From Arthrobacter pascens (GTDB lineage: Bacteria > Actinomycetota > Actinomycetes > Actinomycetales > Micrococcaceae), in NCBI RefSeq assembly GCF_017052465.1, contig NZ_JAFHKT010000104.1, positions 1 through 48,569 of the forward strand: DNA of 48,569 nt. The letters run 5' to 3'. Below, one piece after another: positions 17,264-26,007 of this stretch. Below the pieces are notes generated by a model that saw only the letters and a program-made list of their open reading frames with translations, was not told the DNA's origin and made no database searches. The first letter of the stretch is position 1; every line of letters starts with the position of its first letter. Both the position numbers and the translations under genes were made by a program.

Positions 17264-17644
17264 TTACGTGCGCTGGGAGATGTTGAGAATGTTCCCTTCG
17301 CTGTCCAGGAACCAGGCGGCCTTCTCAGACTCACTCGTGGCAACGCCGTTCTCAGTCTTCAGCCCGGGCTGGTCGTAATCTTCAAAGACGACGCCGCGGC
17401 CCCGCAGTTCCTCCATTTCGCGTTCGAGGTTGTCCGTGGTCCAGCCCATCTGGGTGTTCTTCGCCGTGCCTGCATTGTCTGTCTGGTAAATAAGGAAGCC
17501 CGTTCCGTGGCCGCCGCGGTACAACAGACTGTCCGCCTCCGGGGTCTCGGAAGGCTCCAGCCCCAGCTTGTCCCGGTAGAAATCCCTCGCCCTGTTGATG
17601 TCCTTCGCGGGCAGGACAGCGATGATGTCTGAATCCGTGAGCAT
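17264..17644 (-). CDS. VOC-family (glyoxalase/bleomycin-resistance fold) protein
   Basis: A 126-residue vicinal-oxygen-chelate protein with the typical opening IAVLPAKDINRARDFYRDKLGL and closing AWFLDSEGNILNI, the two halves of a paired beta-alpha-beta-beta-beta fold. Metal-ligand positions cannot be assigned with confidence. Function may be as a dioxygenase-type enzyme, a glyoxalase or a drug-binding protein. Single gene, convergent to the DinB gene. Confidence 0.85.
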   Translation of the reverse strand: MLTDSDIIAVLPAKDINRARDFYRDKLGLEPSETPEADSLLYRGGHGTGFLIYQTDNAGTAKNTQMGWTTDNLEREMEELRGRGVVFEDYDQPGLKTENGVATSESEKAAWFLDSEGNILNISQRT

Positions 17645-17925
17645 GATGATTCCCTTTGTCCATTGTTCTCTCGTTGATGGCGATGCTCTCCCCCGGCAGC
17701 GGCACCGGGTCGTCTTCGTCCCGTCGCCGCGTGGCCGCCCGCTCCGCCAGGTCCCGGGGCGGCCACCTGGGACTCTCCCGCGCGCACGCCAGCCATCATC
17801 GGCGCGAGGGTCCCGACACTTATGGGGCCATTATGGAACCGATTCGTGGCTACGGAAATAGCGCGAGGCGGAGCCCCGCCCGTTGGTACAACCACGTCCG
17901 GTCAGTAGCCGACGCCGCCACCCAC

Positions 17926-17954
17926 TTGCCGCCATCACCCGGCGGGAGCATAAT
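17926..17954 (+). promoter_or_regulatory. promoter of the marR-MFS operon
   Basis: TTGCCG (17926-17931), exactly 17 bp, then CATAAT (17949-17954), which is five of six matches to the -10 consensus. The rest of the 365-bp gap between the VOC gene and this operon (from 17645) shows no gene. Confidence 0.75.
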
Positions 17955-17955
17955 G

Positions 17956-17983
17956 GTTAGCGGAGCTAATTAGCATTGCTAAC
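17956..17983. promoter_or_regulatory. MarR-type operator overlapping the transcription start
   Basis: A 28-bp inverted repeat has outer arms GTTAGC and GCTAAC and a perfect central GCTAATTAGC. It starts one base after the -10 element, so MarR binding here would block the promoter. Confidence 0.75.
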
Positions 17984-18009
17984 TAAATTTGCAGGAGGCG
18001 CAACACACA

Positions 18010-18462
18010 GTGACAGCAACGGACCGGGAGCCCAAGGACAGCATCACGCCGGACAGTTTGGCCATCGACCTGCGGACAGCGGTGATGCGCACCTCCCGCA
18101 GGCTCCGCGTGGAGGCAACCGGGGACATCATCACACCCGGCCAGTACACGGTCCTGGCGCAACTGCACGGCAACGGCCCGCAGACCCTCCGCGCACTGGC
18201 CGAACGCGAGCACGTGCAGGCGCCATCCATGACCCGGATCGTCAACGCCCTCACGGAGCAAGGTTTCGTCACCCGGACAGCCCACCCCGCAGACGGCCGC
18301 CAGGTCCAGGTGGGAATCACCCCGGCCGGGAAGGATGTCCTGGCCGAGGCCCGGGAACAGCGGACAGCCTGGCTGGCCCAACGCGTCGCCGGACTCAGCG
18401 ACGAGGACCGCCAGACCCTCAGCCGCGCCGCCCACATCATGCAGCAGCTGGCCGCCAAATGA
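18010..18462 (+). CDS. MarR-family transcriptional regulator
   Basis: A 150-residue winged-helix repressor. The DNA-binding core is LTPGQYTVLAQLHGNGPQTLRAL-like at about residues 42-65, with recognition helix QAPSMTRIVNALTEQGF and wing TAHPADGRQVQVGIT. I take the GTG at 18010, with AGGAGG 11 bases upstream; an in-frame TTG 21 bases earlier is less likely. It shares an ATGA stop/start overlap with the MFS exporter, and the operator at 17956-17983 overlaps the promoter. The expected behaviour is repression of its own operon, relieved by a toxic phenolic or drug-like ligand exported by the partner. Confidence 0.9.
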   Translation: MTATDREPKDSITPDSLAIDLRTAVMRTSRRLRVEATGDIITPGQYTVLAQLHGNGPQTLRALAEREHVQAPSMTRIVNALTEQGFVTRTAHPADGRQVQVGITPAGKDVLAEAREQRTAWLAQRVAGLSDEDRQTLSRAAHIMQQLAAK

Positions 18463-19733
18463 GCGCCATGTTCCAAGCATTGGAGAATCCCAACTACCGC
18501 ATCTGGGCGGGCGGGGCACTCGTCTCCAATATCGGCACCTGGATGCAGCGGGTGGCGCAGGACTGGCTGGTGCTGACCGTCCTCACGGACCACTCCGGCA
18601 CCGCCGTCGGCATCACTACGGGCCTGCAATTTCTGCCGATGCTGCTGCTTGGCCCTTTCGGCGGCGTGCTCGCCGACCGGCACAGCAAACGTGTGATCCT
18701 GCTGTGGACGCAGCTGGCGATGGGACTGTGCGGGCTGGCCATTGGACTCCTGGTGGTAACAGGCAACGCCCAGCTGTGGCACGCGTACCTGGCCGCCCTG
18801 TGCCTTGGACTGGCCAGCGCCATTGACGCGCCGGCCCGCCAGGCCTTCGTCTCCGAACTCGTGGGGCAGGACAGGGTGGCCAATGCGGTGGCGCTGAACT
18901 CCGCTTCCTTCAACACCGCCAGGCTCACCGGTCCCGCCATCGCCGGTGTGCTCATCGCCTGGGTGGGCACCGGACCGGTCTTCCTGCTCAACGCAGCCAG
19001 CTTCGCCGCCGTCATCATCTCGCTGTTCCGGATCCGAACCTCCGAGCTGGCCCCGGCCACGCTGGCCTCCCGCGGCAAGCACCAGGTGGCCGAGGGCCTG
19101 CGCTATGTGCGGCAGCGGCCGGACCTGGTGCTCATCCTGGTCATGGTGGGCGTCCTCGGCGCCTTCGGCATGAACTTCGCCATCACCAACGCCCTGATGT
19201 CCACCGCAGAGTTCGGAATGGGGCCGGGTGAATTCGGGCTGCTGGGCTCCATCATGGCCGTCGGGACGCTGGCCGGCGCCCTGCTCGCGGCCCGCCGGAG
19301 CGGCCCCCGGCTGCGGTTCCTGCTCGGCGGGGCCCTCGGACTCGGGATCTTCACGCTGGTAGCGAGCGTGTCGCCGTCGTTCTGGCTCTACGCCGCCGTG
19401 CTGATACCGGTGGGCCTGGCCTCCATCACTTTCCTGAACAGCTGCAACACCAGCATCCAGCTCTCCGTGGAGCCGCAGTTCCGGGGGCGCGTACTGGCCC
19501 TCTACCTGGCCGTCCTCCAGGGCGGCACCGCCGTGGGAGCGCCGCTCATGGGGTGGATCGGCACGGAGTTCGGCGCGCGCTGGTCGGTGGCGGCGGGCGG
19601 CATCATCGTGCTGCTGACCGGCCTGCTCTCGGTCATGGCGGTCAGCCGGCGCAGCCCGCTGACGTTCCGGGCACAGCTCCGGACCGCGTTCCCCGGAAAG
19701 CGCGCCCGGGGCATGAAGGTCTCCGACGCCTAG
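18459..19733 (+). CDS. MFS efflux transporter, MarR-controlled
   Basis: A 424-residue major facilitator with about 12 transmembrane helices. The signature loop between helices 2 and 3 is GVLADRHSKRVILL. The opening FQALENPNYRIWAGGALVSNIGTWMQRVAQDWLVLTVL is the start of the MFS_3/enterobactin-exporter-like group. It overlaps the MarR stop by four bases (ATGA), so translation is coupled. Likely an exporter of a small toxic compound or siderophore-like molecule. It ends 6 bp from the convergent MFS gene, leaving no room for a terminator. Confidence 0.88.
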   Translation: MSAMFQALENPNYRIWAGGALVSNIGTWMQRVAQDWLVLTVLTDHSGTAVGITTGLQFLPMLLLGPFGGVLADRHSKRVILLWTQLAMGLCGLAIGLLVVTGNAQLWHAYLAALCLGLASAIDAPARQAFVSELVGQDRVANAVALNSASFNTARLTGPAIAGVLIAWVGTGPVFLLNAASFAAVIISLFRIRTSELAPATLASRGKHQVAEGLRYVRQRPDLVLILVMVGVLGAFGMNFAITNALMSTAEFGMGPGEFGLLGSIMAVGTLAGALLAARRSGPRLRFLLGGALGLGIFTLVASVSPSFWLYAAVLIPVGLASITFLNSCNTSIQLSVEPQFRGRVLALYLAVLQGGTAVGAPLMGWIGTEFGARWSVAAGGIIVLLTGLLSVMAVSRRSPLTFRAQLRTAFPGKRARGMKVSDA

Positions 19734-19739
19734 ACCGCC

Positions 19740-21254
19740 TCAGCCCTCCCCCGGCCTCCCCTGATGTCCCACGTGCGCCGCCCTCGCGGCCTCGTAGCTG
19801 CTGTCGAACGGCAGCGTGTCCATGTCCAGCAGCGGGTTCGCGTCCTGCGTCGCCACCAGCTCGCGGGCCGCTTCCTCCGAATCCACGCTGGGCATGGAGC
19901 CGGGCAGGTGCCGTCGCGCGGATTCCGGCAGGAAGTAAATGGTGACGGCGGCGATGGCCCCCATGGCCATGAGGTAGTACGCCGGCATCATGTCGTTGCC
20001 TGTCGCCTCGATGAGCGCGGCGATGATGAACGGGGCGGTCCCGCCGAAGATGGCCACCGCGAAGTTGTAGGCGATGCCCATGGCCGCGTAGCGGTGCTCC
20101 GTCGGGAACAGCGCCGGCAGCGCCGACGCGAGGTTGGCCACGGAAAACGCCACGGGGAAGGCCAGCAGGGCGAGGCCCAGGAGCGTGGCCGGGACGGTCC
20201 CAATCGAGATCACCAGGAACGCGGGAATCGACAGCACCACGGTGCTGATGGCCCCGATCCAGAGCACAGGACGGCGTCCGATCCTGTCCGAGAGACGGCC
20301 GGTGAGCGGGATGCACAGCGCCATGGCCACCAGGACTGGGATGGTCAGCAGCGTCCCCTGGATCTCGTCGTACCCCTTGTTGCTGGTCAGGTACGTGGGC
20401 ATGTAGGACGTGAGGGCGTAGGCCACCGTGTTGGCGGCCGCCACAAGAATCATCGCCAGCACTATCGGCCGCCAGTGGGCCTTGAAAATGCCCATCGGGC
20501 CCACGGCTCCGATCACTTCGCCGGTCTCGGGGTGCCGGGCGGATACCTCTTCCGCTTCCAGGGTTGCCTGGAATGTCGGTGACTCCTCGATCTTCATCCG
20601 GAAGTAGATGGCGACGATGCCCAGCGGGCCGGCGACCAGGAACGGAATGCGCCAGCCCCACGCCTCCATCTGGTCCTGGCCCAGCGTCAGCTGAAGGGCG
20701 GAAACAACGCCCGCGCCCAGCGCGAACCCCAGGTAGCTGCCCATGTCCAGGAAGCTGACGAAGAAGCCCCGGCGCTTGTCCGGCGAATGCTCACAGACGA
20801 ACGTGGTGGCACCGGCGTACTCACCGCCGGTGGAAAAGCCCTGGACCAGCTTGGTGACCACCAGCAGCACCGCCGCCCAGATGCCCAGCACCGCGTATCC
20901 GGGCAGCACGCCGACGGCGAACGTTGCCGCCGCCATCAGCATCAGGGTCATGGCCAGCACCTTCTGCCGGCCGATCTTGTCGCCCAGCCAGCCGAAGAAC
21001 ACGCCGCCCAGCGGGCGGGCGATGAACGTGGCCGCGAAGGTTCCCAGCAGGAACAGGTTCTGCACGGCCCTGTCGGCCTCGGGCAGGAACACCGGCCCCA
21101 TGGTGGTGATCAGGTAACCGAACACGCCGACGTCGTACCACTCCATGGTGTTGCCGACGATCGTTCCGCCAAGTGCCTTTTTCAGCGTCCGGTGGTTAAC
21201 TACGTTGATGTCGGAAACGCGTAGCCGCCGCGTCTTCAACGGCCGCTCGGTCAT
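19740..21254 (-). CDS. MFS metabolite:H+ symporter (ProP-like MHS family)
   Basis: A 504-residue transporter. The opening ALGGTIVGNTMEWYDVGVFGYL is the MHS-family signature, followed by GWLGDKIGRQKVLAM in the helix 2-3 loop and a second copy, GRLSDRIGRRPVLW, in the second half. About 12 helices with long hydrophilic ends of ~30 and ~65 residues. Family members import proline, betaine, citrate, ketoglutarate or other organic acids with protons; the substrate cannot be read here. Single gene. Confidence 0.88.
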   Translation of the reverse strand: MTERPLKTRRLRVSDINVVNHRTLKKALGGTIVGNTMEWYDVGVFGYLITTMGPVFLPEADRAVQNLFLLGTFAATFIARPLGGVFFGWLGDKIGRQKVLAMTLMLMAAATFAVGVLPGYAVLGIWAAVLLVVTKLVQGFSTGGEYAGATTFVCEHSPDKRRGFFVSFLDMGSYLGFALGAGVVSALQLTLGQDQMEAWGWRIPFLVAGPLGIVAIYFRMKIEESPTFQATLEAEEVSARHPETGEVIGAVGPMGIFKAHWRPIVLAMILVAAANTVAYALTSYMPTYLTSNKGYDEIQGTLLTIPVLVAMALCIPLTGRLSDRIGRRPVLWIGAISTVVLSIPAFLVISIGTVPATLLGLALLAFPVAFSVANLASALPALFPTEHRYAAMGIAYNFAVAIFGGTAPFIIAALIEATGNDMMPAYYLMAMGAIAAVTIYFLPESARRHLPGSMPSVDSEEAARELVATQDANPLLDMDTLPFDSSYEAARAAHVGHQGRPGEG

Positions 21255-21411
21255 AGCGGCGCCACCACCGCATCATTCTTCAAACTGTGCGTGCACCGTT
21301 CAGCAGGCATTTTCGTTCCTCCAGGTCCAGTGGAGGGCGTCATTTTGCGGATGGCGCCGTCGTTGGCTGTGGGCTGTCCGCTCATTTTCCCACCGCGCAT
21401 AGGATGGTGCC

Positions 21412-21783
21412 ATGTCCAGTCGTATAGCGGCCATCGTGATCGACGCCGTACAGCCGAGCGTGGTCGCCGAATTCTGGTGCAACGTCCTCGGCTGGCATGT
21501 GGTCGAGGAGGACGACGGCGTCATCAGCATCGGGCCACCAGACGGCGCATGGCCCACCATCGACGTCGTGCCGGTGCCGGAGAACAAGTCCGTCAAGAAC
21601 CGGCTGCATCTCGACCTTCGCGCCGACGGCACATCGACAGCCGACGAGCTCGAGCGGTTCCTGGGCCTGGGAGCGAGGCACACGGACGTGGGCCAGGGGC
21701 CCGAGGCAACGTGGGTTGTTCTCAGTGATCCCGAAGGCAACGAGTTCTGTCTGCTCGCCCGCACTGTGCAAGAAGCCAGATGA
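21412..21783 (+). CDS. VOC-family protein
   Basis: A 123-residue glyoxalase_6-type protein. The opening IAAIVIDAVQPSVVAEFWCNVLGW and the closing TWVVLSDPEGNEFCLL are typical of the actinobacterial VOC group. The preceding AGGATGG may act as a ribosome-binding site. Probable small-molecule binding or enzymatic role, not determined. The downstream membrane protein gene has its own -10 element. Confidence 0.85.
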   Translation: MSSRIAAIVIDAVQPSVVAEFWCNVLGWHVVEEDDGVISIGPPDGAWPTIDVVPVPENKSVKNRLHLDLRADGTSTADELERFLGLGARHTDVGQGPEATWVVLSDPEGNEFCLLARTVQEAR

Positions 21784-21874
21784 CGACGGCGCGTACTGCC
21801 GCCCACAGCAACCGCGCCCGCCGCTGGGCGCGCGCGCCGGCCCTGGCCGCCCGTTTGCGCGAGATAATGGAAGC

Positions 21875-22198
21875 ATGACCGATCAGGATCAGGACCGGGA
21901 TCCGTGGGAAGAGTTCGACTCGCTCCAACCCGCAGGCCCCGACCGCGTCCAAGGAATACCCGGGGGCCAGCCGCTGGGCTTTGGCTTCCGCACCGGCGTG
22001 CGCAGCGCAAGAGTGGCCTTCGGGTTCGCCGTGTACGCCCTGGTCCTCGGAACGGTACTGGTCCTCGCCGGCGCGATCGTGTTCACGGCCCAGGGGCAGT
22101 GGCTGTTACTCGGACTGATGGTCCTGATCGAGGCCGTCTTCGTCTTTGCCTTCAGCCGGCTGGCCCGCCAGGCACGCAACCGGCGCCTGGCCCAGTAG
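21875..22198 (+). CDS. small two-helix membrane protein, unknown
   Basis: A 107-residue protein with an acidic N-terminal tail (MTDQDQDRDPWEEFD), two hydrophobic helices (about 46-70 and 74-95) and a basic C-terminus (RLARQARNRRLAQ), so both ends are probably inside. GATAAT at 21863-21868 lies 6 bases before the ATG and there is no clear ribosome-binding site, suggesting a leaderless transcript. Family not recognised. Confidence 0.7.
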   Translation: MTDQDQDRDPWEEFDSLQPAGPDRVQGIPGGQPLGFGFRTGVRSARVAFGFAVYALVLGTVLVLAGAIVFTAQGQWLLLGLMVLIEAVFVFAFSRLARQARNRRLAQ

Positions 22199-22230
22199 CC
22201 GCGTAGGGCCAACTGGCCCCGGGCACGGCG

Positions 22231-22662
22231 TCAGTTCATGGCCCCCGGCATCAGTTGCTGCATCATGGATGCCACGTCCGGATGGGCGCGGAAGGAGACA
22301 AACTTTCCGTCCTTGATGGAGGCGAAGTAGGTGCCAGTGCCGAACACCAACTTGCCTGTGGCCGGAATCTCATGGTCGCCCATGCGCAGCGGCCCCGTGT
22401 TCGTGCCGGTGAACTCCACCTCCGCCGCCACCTGATCCTCGGTAACCACCCTGCTGGCAGTCTTGACGCGCATATCCGGAAACGCCGTGAACCACGTTTC
22501 CATGTAGGCCTGCACCTGCTCCCGGCTGCGGAAAGGCTCCGGCGCCATCACGTCGGAAAACGAAAACTCATCTGCCAGCAGTGCGGTGAACGCCGCCGCA
22601 TCATGCTGGTCCCAGGCCGCCATTCCGCGGTCGTCAAGCTGCTCTACTTCAGCGCGTGACAT
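22231..22662 (-). CDS. SnoaL-like/NTF2-fold protein (ester-cyclase type)
   Basis: A 143-residue NTF2-superfamily protein: N-terminal helices (AAWDQHDAAAFTALLADEFSF), then MAPEPFRSREQVQAYMETWFTAFPDMRV, a block shared with SnoaL-type polyketide cyclases and ester-cyclase-annotated proteins, and a C-terminal KDGKFVSFRAHPDVASMMQQL. The start ATG is 7 bases after AGGAGGAG; a GTG codon one position earlier is possible. Function not known outside characterised cyclases. Confidence 0.85.
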   Translation of the reverse strand: MSRAEVEQLDDRGMAAWDQHDAAAFTALLADEFSFSDVMAPEPFRSREQVQAYMETWFTAFPDMRVKTASRVVTEDQVAAEVEFTGTNTGPLRMGDHEIPATGKLVFGTGTYFASIKDGKFVSFRAHPDVASMMQQLMPGAMN

Positions 22663-23086
22663 CACACATCTCCTCCTTGAAATGTACCGACGCCGCTCAT
22701 CGTAGGCCTTTCGGCCCGGCGGTCAATCCCTGCGCACAAACCGGTGCCCTATCCCTTCGGCTCCCGACGGTGCCCGCGGCATGCGGTGCCGATGCTATCC
22801 GCCGCAGCGTGCTGTTGAGCAGCACGGCGAAGGACGCCGTGCTGCCTGCATCCACTTCTCCTAAGCCTTCCCGCAGTATTCCCTGAGGATTTCCGCAAAC
22901 CCGGCTAGGCCAGCGGAATTAGAGACAAAATATTTTGGGACGGCTTGTTTTCCTGGTGTTGCCCACCAATATCGGGACCACGGGTATCGCTCACTATTTT
23001 TTTGCTACAAGCCCTCCACGATGATTTTACTGATGAAGGCAATTCATGAACTCAAGGGCCATAGCAATCGACAATGGAAAGAGAAA
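22663..23086. other. 424-bp intergenic region with one hairpin and an AT-richer right half
   Basis: Bases 22819-22829 and 22835-22845 form a perfect 11-bp stem (GCAGCACGGCG and CGCCGTGCTGC) with a 5-base loop. Bases about 22915-23090 are visibly richer in A and T than their surroundings and include a TTTTTTT run before the PASTA lipoprotein gene. No gene recognised. Confidence 0.4.
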
Positions 23087-23527
23087 ATGGGGAAAATGAC
23101 GAAAGCATTGGCCATTGGAGCCCTCGTGTGTCTGGCGCTCGCCGGTTCCGCGGGATGCGCCGCGCCGCAAGCAGCTCCCGCAGTCACGCATACCGTTACG
23201 GAAACAGCTACTGCAACCGTGACGACTACAGCCACCGCAACTGTGACAGCTGCACCGGCCCCCGCTGCGGCCGCTCCTGCGGCGCCTGCTCCGGCAGCCG
23301 CCGCTCCGATCGCGACAACAACCGCCATTATCCCTGCAGATGTGGCGGGAATGAATGCCGAAGCCCTCGACGACGACCTGACTGCCCTGGGATTCGAAAA
23401 GGTCATTTACAACTCCGATACCGGCAAGACCGTTTTGCTGCTCAGCAACTGGACGGTCACGGGGATTGATAAACCTGGGATCGAGCAATCCGTCGATAAA
23501 GCGGTTGTGGTTCATGTAACAAAGTAG
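23087..23527 (+). CDS. single-PASTA lipoprotein with Thr/Ala/Pro stalk
   Basis: A 146-residue surface lipoprotein. The signal peptide ends in a lipobox-like AGC (SAGCAAP), followed by a stalk rich in Thr, Val, Ala and Pro (about 27-80) and one divergent PASTA domain (about 80-146: IPADVAGMNAEALDDDLTALGF, then LLSNWTVTGIDKPG). The domain matches that in the PASTA-excalibur lipoprotein at 5335-6060, including the xNWxV segment, but there is no excalibur tail here. Start: ATG at 23087 after GGAAAGAG, or an in-frame ATG 9 bases later. Probably peptidoglycan-associated. Confidence 0.8.
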   Translation: MGKMTKALAIGALVCLALAGSAGCAAPQAAPAVTHTVTETATATVTTTATATVTAAPAPAAAAPAAPAPAAAAPIATTTAIIPADVAGMNAEALDDDLTALGFEKVIYNSDTGKTVLLLSNWTVTGIDKPGIEQSVDKAVVVHVTK

Positions 23528-23641
23528 CCCTATTCCTGAGGAAGGCACTTTCGCAGGCGCAGCGCCGACCTCTTCCCCTATTCAGTTCAAATTGCGCTAA
23601 AACTCGGGCGTGTAAAGAGCCTCCCCGCAGTGGGAGCATGA

Positions 23642-23668
23642 AGGCGGCCGTCCCTGTGACGGCCGCCT
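23642..23668. terminator. intrinsic terminator
   Basis: Perfect 11-bp arms, AGGCGGCCGTC and GACGGCCGCCT, with a 5-base loop, followed by TCTC. Lies between convergent genes. Confidence 0.75.
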
Positions 23669-23773
23669 CTCACGACTCTTGTGTACGTTACCGGCAAGTG
23701 TGAAATGCTCGTGTCCTCATTTCCTACGGCGGCTTCACTCGGTCATTGCACCCGCCCGTGCAGTGGACGGCGC

Positions 23774-25153
23774 CTATTCCCTGTGCTCCCGCCACAGCAG
23801 CGACACCACGAACGTCACCGCGCTGAGCGCGAGCATCACCAGCACCATGCGGCCCCAGTTCTCTTGGTTGACGCCGGTGCCGTAGAAGATGCCGATCATC
23901 ACGGTGGCCCCGATGGCGCCGACGTACCGGCAGGTCTGGAAGATCCCGGCGGCCACTCCCCTGTCCTCCGGCGCGGCGGACAGGTACAGCCCCTGGTTGG
24001 AGGCGATGCTGACCGAGCCGTACGGCACGCCCATCAGGGCAGTCAGCGCCAGCACTAGCAGCACGGCGAAGGACGCCGTCAGCAGCCAGAGTGCCGCTGC
24101 CGCCACTGTAAGGACTACGACGCCGGCGATCAGCACCCGCCGCACCCCGAACCGGTCGATCGCGCGGACGGCGAGCGGTGTGATGACGACGGACATGGCC
24201 GCCAGCGGCAGCATCAGCAGGCCCACCAGGCCGGGGTCATAGCCTCCGGCCTCCTGCAGCAGTTGCGGCAGCCCGAAGAAGGCGAAGTAGTACACGCCGC
24301 TGAATACCGTGAAGCCCAGGTACACCAGCAGCAGCGGCCGGTTCCTGCCCAGCAGCCGCAGGTCCAGGAACGGGCGTTTGAAGCTCAGCTCCCGCCACGC
24401 GAACAGCACGGCGAGCAGCATGGCCCCGCCCAGCAGCCACCAGCGGAAGCCGGGCAGCGCGTCCAGCAGACCCATGAGCAGCAGCACCATGCCGCCCACG
24501 AAAGCGAGGATGCCGGGGATGTCCGAGTCGCGCAGCAGGACGGCCACGCTGCCCCGCTCCCGCGCCTGGTCCGCGGGCGCAGACCTCCGCACGATGAGCA
24601 AAGCGGCGAGCGCGAGCGGGACGTTGATCACGAACAATGCCTCCCAGCCCACCAGGCTCACCAGCAGCCCGCCCACCACCGGGCCGACCGCCGCCCCGGA
24701 CGTGTTGGCCATCTGGATCCGGCCCAGCGGCCGGGTCGAGGTCGTGTTTGCCTGCTTGGCGAGCGCACCGACCATGACGACGGCACTCGGGTACGCCGTC
24801 GCGGTCCCCAGCGCCATGAGCGCACGGGCGACGCAGACGAACACGAAGTTGGGCGAAAAGGGCGCCAGCGCGCAGGACACTGCCACCAGCGCCATGCCGA
24901 GCATGAAGAGCCGCCGCGGCCCGAACCTGTCCGCCAGCCGACCCATCAGCGGCTGGCCCGCGGCCGAGGTGATGTAGAAGGCGGTGATTACCCAGGTGAC
25001 GGTGGCGACGTCGAGCCTGAAATCCTCGCGCAGCACCACCAGGGCGACTGCGATCATCGACGAGTTCAGAGGGTTCAGCGACGTGCCCAGGCTGAGGCCG
25101 GCCACGGCGAGGCCGGTGCGGGGAGAGTTGCTCACGGCAACAGTCTGGCGCAC
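23774..25153 (-). CDS. MFS drug transporter (EmrB/QacA, DHA2-like)
   Basis: A 459-residue transporter. The motif LNPLNSSMIAVALVVLREDF at the first helix and TWVITAFYITSAAGQPLMGRLADRFGPRR across helices 2-3 are those of the DHA2 multidrug group. About 12-14 helices. GTG start at 25153, with a second GTG six codons later as alternative; neither has a clear ribosome-binding site. Likely exports cationic or amphipathic toxic compounds. It is monocistronic and lies beside the recombinase remnant. Confidence 0.87.
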   Translation of the reverse strand: MRQTVAVSNSPRTGLAVAGLSLGTSLNPLNSSMIAVALVVLREDFRLDVATVTWVITAFYITSAAGQPLMGRLADRFGPRRLFMLGMALVAVSCALAPFSPNFVFVCVARALMALGTATAYPSAVVMVGALAKQANTTSTRPLGRIQMANTSGAAVGPVVGGLLVSLVGWEALFVINVPLALAALLIVRRSAPADQARERGSVAVLLRDSDIPGILAFVGGMVLLLMGLLDALPGFRWWLLGGAMLLAVLFAWRELSFKRPFLDLRLLGRNRPLLLVYLGFTVFSGVYYFAFFGLPQLLQEAGGYDPGLVGLLMLPLAAMSVVITPLAVRAIDRFGVRRVLIAGVVVLTVAAAALWLLTASFAVLLVLALTALMGVPYGSVSIASNQGLYLSAAPEDRGVAAGIFQTCRYVGAIGATVMIGIFYGTGVNQENWGRMVLVMLALSAVTFVVSLLWREHRE

Positions 25154-25190
25154 GGGGCGCTTGTGCGGCGAACTGTATGAACCGCCAGGA

Positions 25191-25466
25191 CTACCGGAAC
25201 GCGAGGCTGGATATGGAGTCGTCGCTCTGGCGTGTAGCCAGGGCTTGATGGTGGCGGTAGAGCGTTGTGCGGCTCCAGCCTACGAGGCGGGCGGCGTCTT
25301 CCGCGGTCGGTCCCTTCGCGCGGGCATCCTGGGCGGTCGTCAGCTTGTCCGCGATGACGATCGGGTCGGACACCGGCCGACCGAAGCGTGCCAGTTCGGT
25401 CCGGCCGCCGGAGCGGGACGCCGTGTTCACGAAAAGGTCAACGACTCCATGTTCGGCGTAGTCCAC
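25191..25466 (-). pseudogene. serine recombinase C-terminal remnant (HTH domain)
   Basis: The 91-residue frame ends in the DNA-binding tail typical of small serine recombinases (resolvase/invertase): GRPVSDPIVIADKL, then DARAKGPTAEDAARLVGWSRTTLYRHH. The catalytic domain, with its essential Ser and Arg residues, is absent. It lies directly beyond the broken end of the gluconokinase gene. I read it as the relic of a mobile element insertion and deletion. Its relation to the recombination-type sites at 0.8-8.5 kb is unproven. Confidence 0.65.
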
Positions 25467-25506
25467 TGCGCAGGGGATCTGTCGGCACGCGCTCGGTAGG
25501 CCATGG

Positions 25507-26007
25507 TCAATTTCTGCATCCTGAGGCCTGCTGACGGTTTCGCTTTTGCGTGCGGACCGTCAAATTCAAGCAAGGGAGCTGGGACTGAAGCAGAGTGACC
25601 GGCATGAAGTGTTCCTCCCTGCGGGACATTCTGGCGTGCAACAGGGCGATGCTCCCTGTTAAATGTATGAAAACGGCTTCTGGTGCTGCTTGCCTGATGA
25701 TGTCGCGGTACGAGCGCTTTAGTGCGCTGCACGCGATGACGAGCGGTCCTTCCGCAGAGGCCAAGCGCAGTCCGACTTGCCAAAGCCACGGTCCGCGGTC
25801 CGCGTCGGTGAGGGCCTGGCCCGTCGCCATTTTTTCGATGTTAGATGCCGGGTGAAGGTCATCGCCGTCCAGGAAGTGCGCCCCGAGGATTTCCGCGAGG
25901 GTGTGGCCGATGAGGCTTTTGCCGCTCCCCGAGACTCCCATGGTGACGACGTGGAGCTTATCTATCGCCGGTGGATTCCGTTCGGTCATCCTGTTGCCCT
26001 TGCCCAT
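25507..26007 (-). pseudogene. gntK: gluconokinase, C-terminally truncated
   Basis: A GntK-type kinase that would phosphorylate D-gluconate to 6-phosphogluconate with ATP. P-loop GVSGSGKS at 24-31, then DGDDLHP (47-53), GPWLW (72-76), ACSALKRSYRD and the LTGS segment are all intact. Family similarity stops after HFMPVTLLQSQL (about residue 144). The last 22 residues (PCLNLTVRTQKRN...) are unrelated; the family normally continues with a TLEPLE-type segment and a final helix. The breakpoint is at about 25575. Activity is doubtful because the final helix packs against the core, though the catalytic residues remain. It overlaps the end of the IclR gene by 22 bp, so the two were cotranscribed. Confidence 0.75.

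Noticed and set aside
22818..24079. 23 identical bases at 22818-22840 and 24057-24079
   Set aside because: The first copy is part of a hairpin and the second codes for an ordinary MFS helix. Flanks differ at once, so there is no evidence of duplication; probably coincidence in GC-rich sequence.
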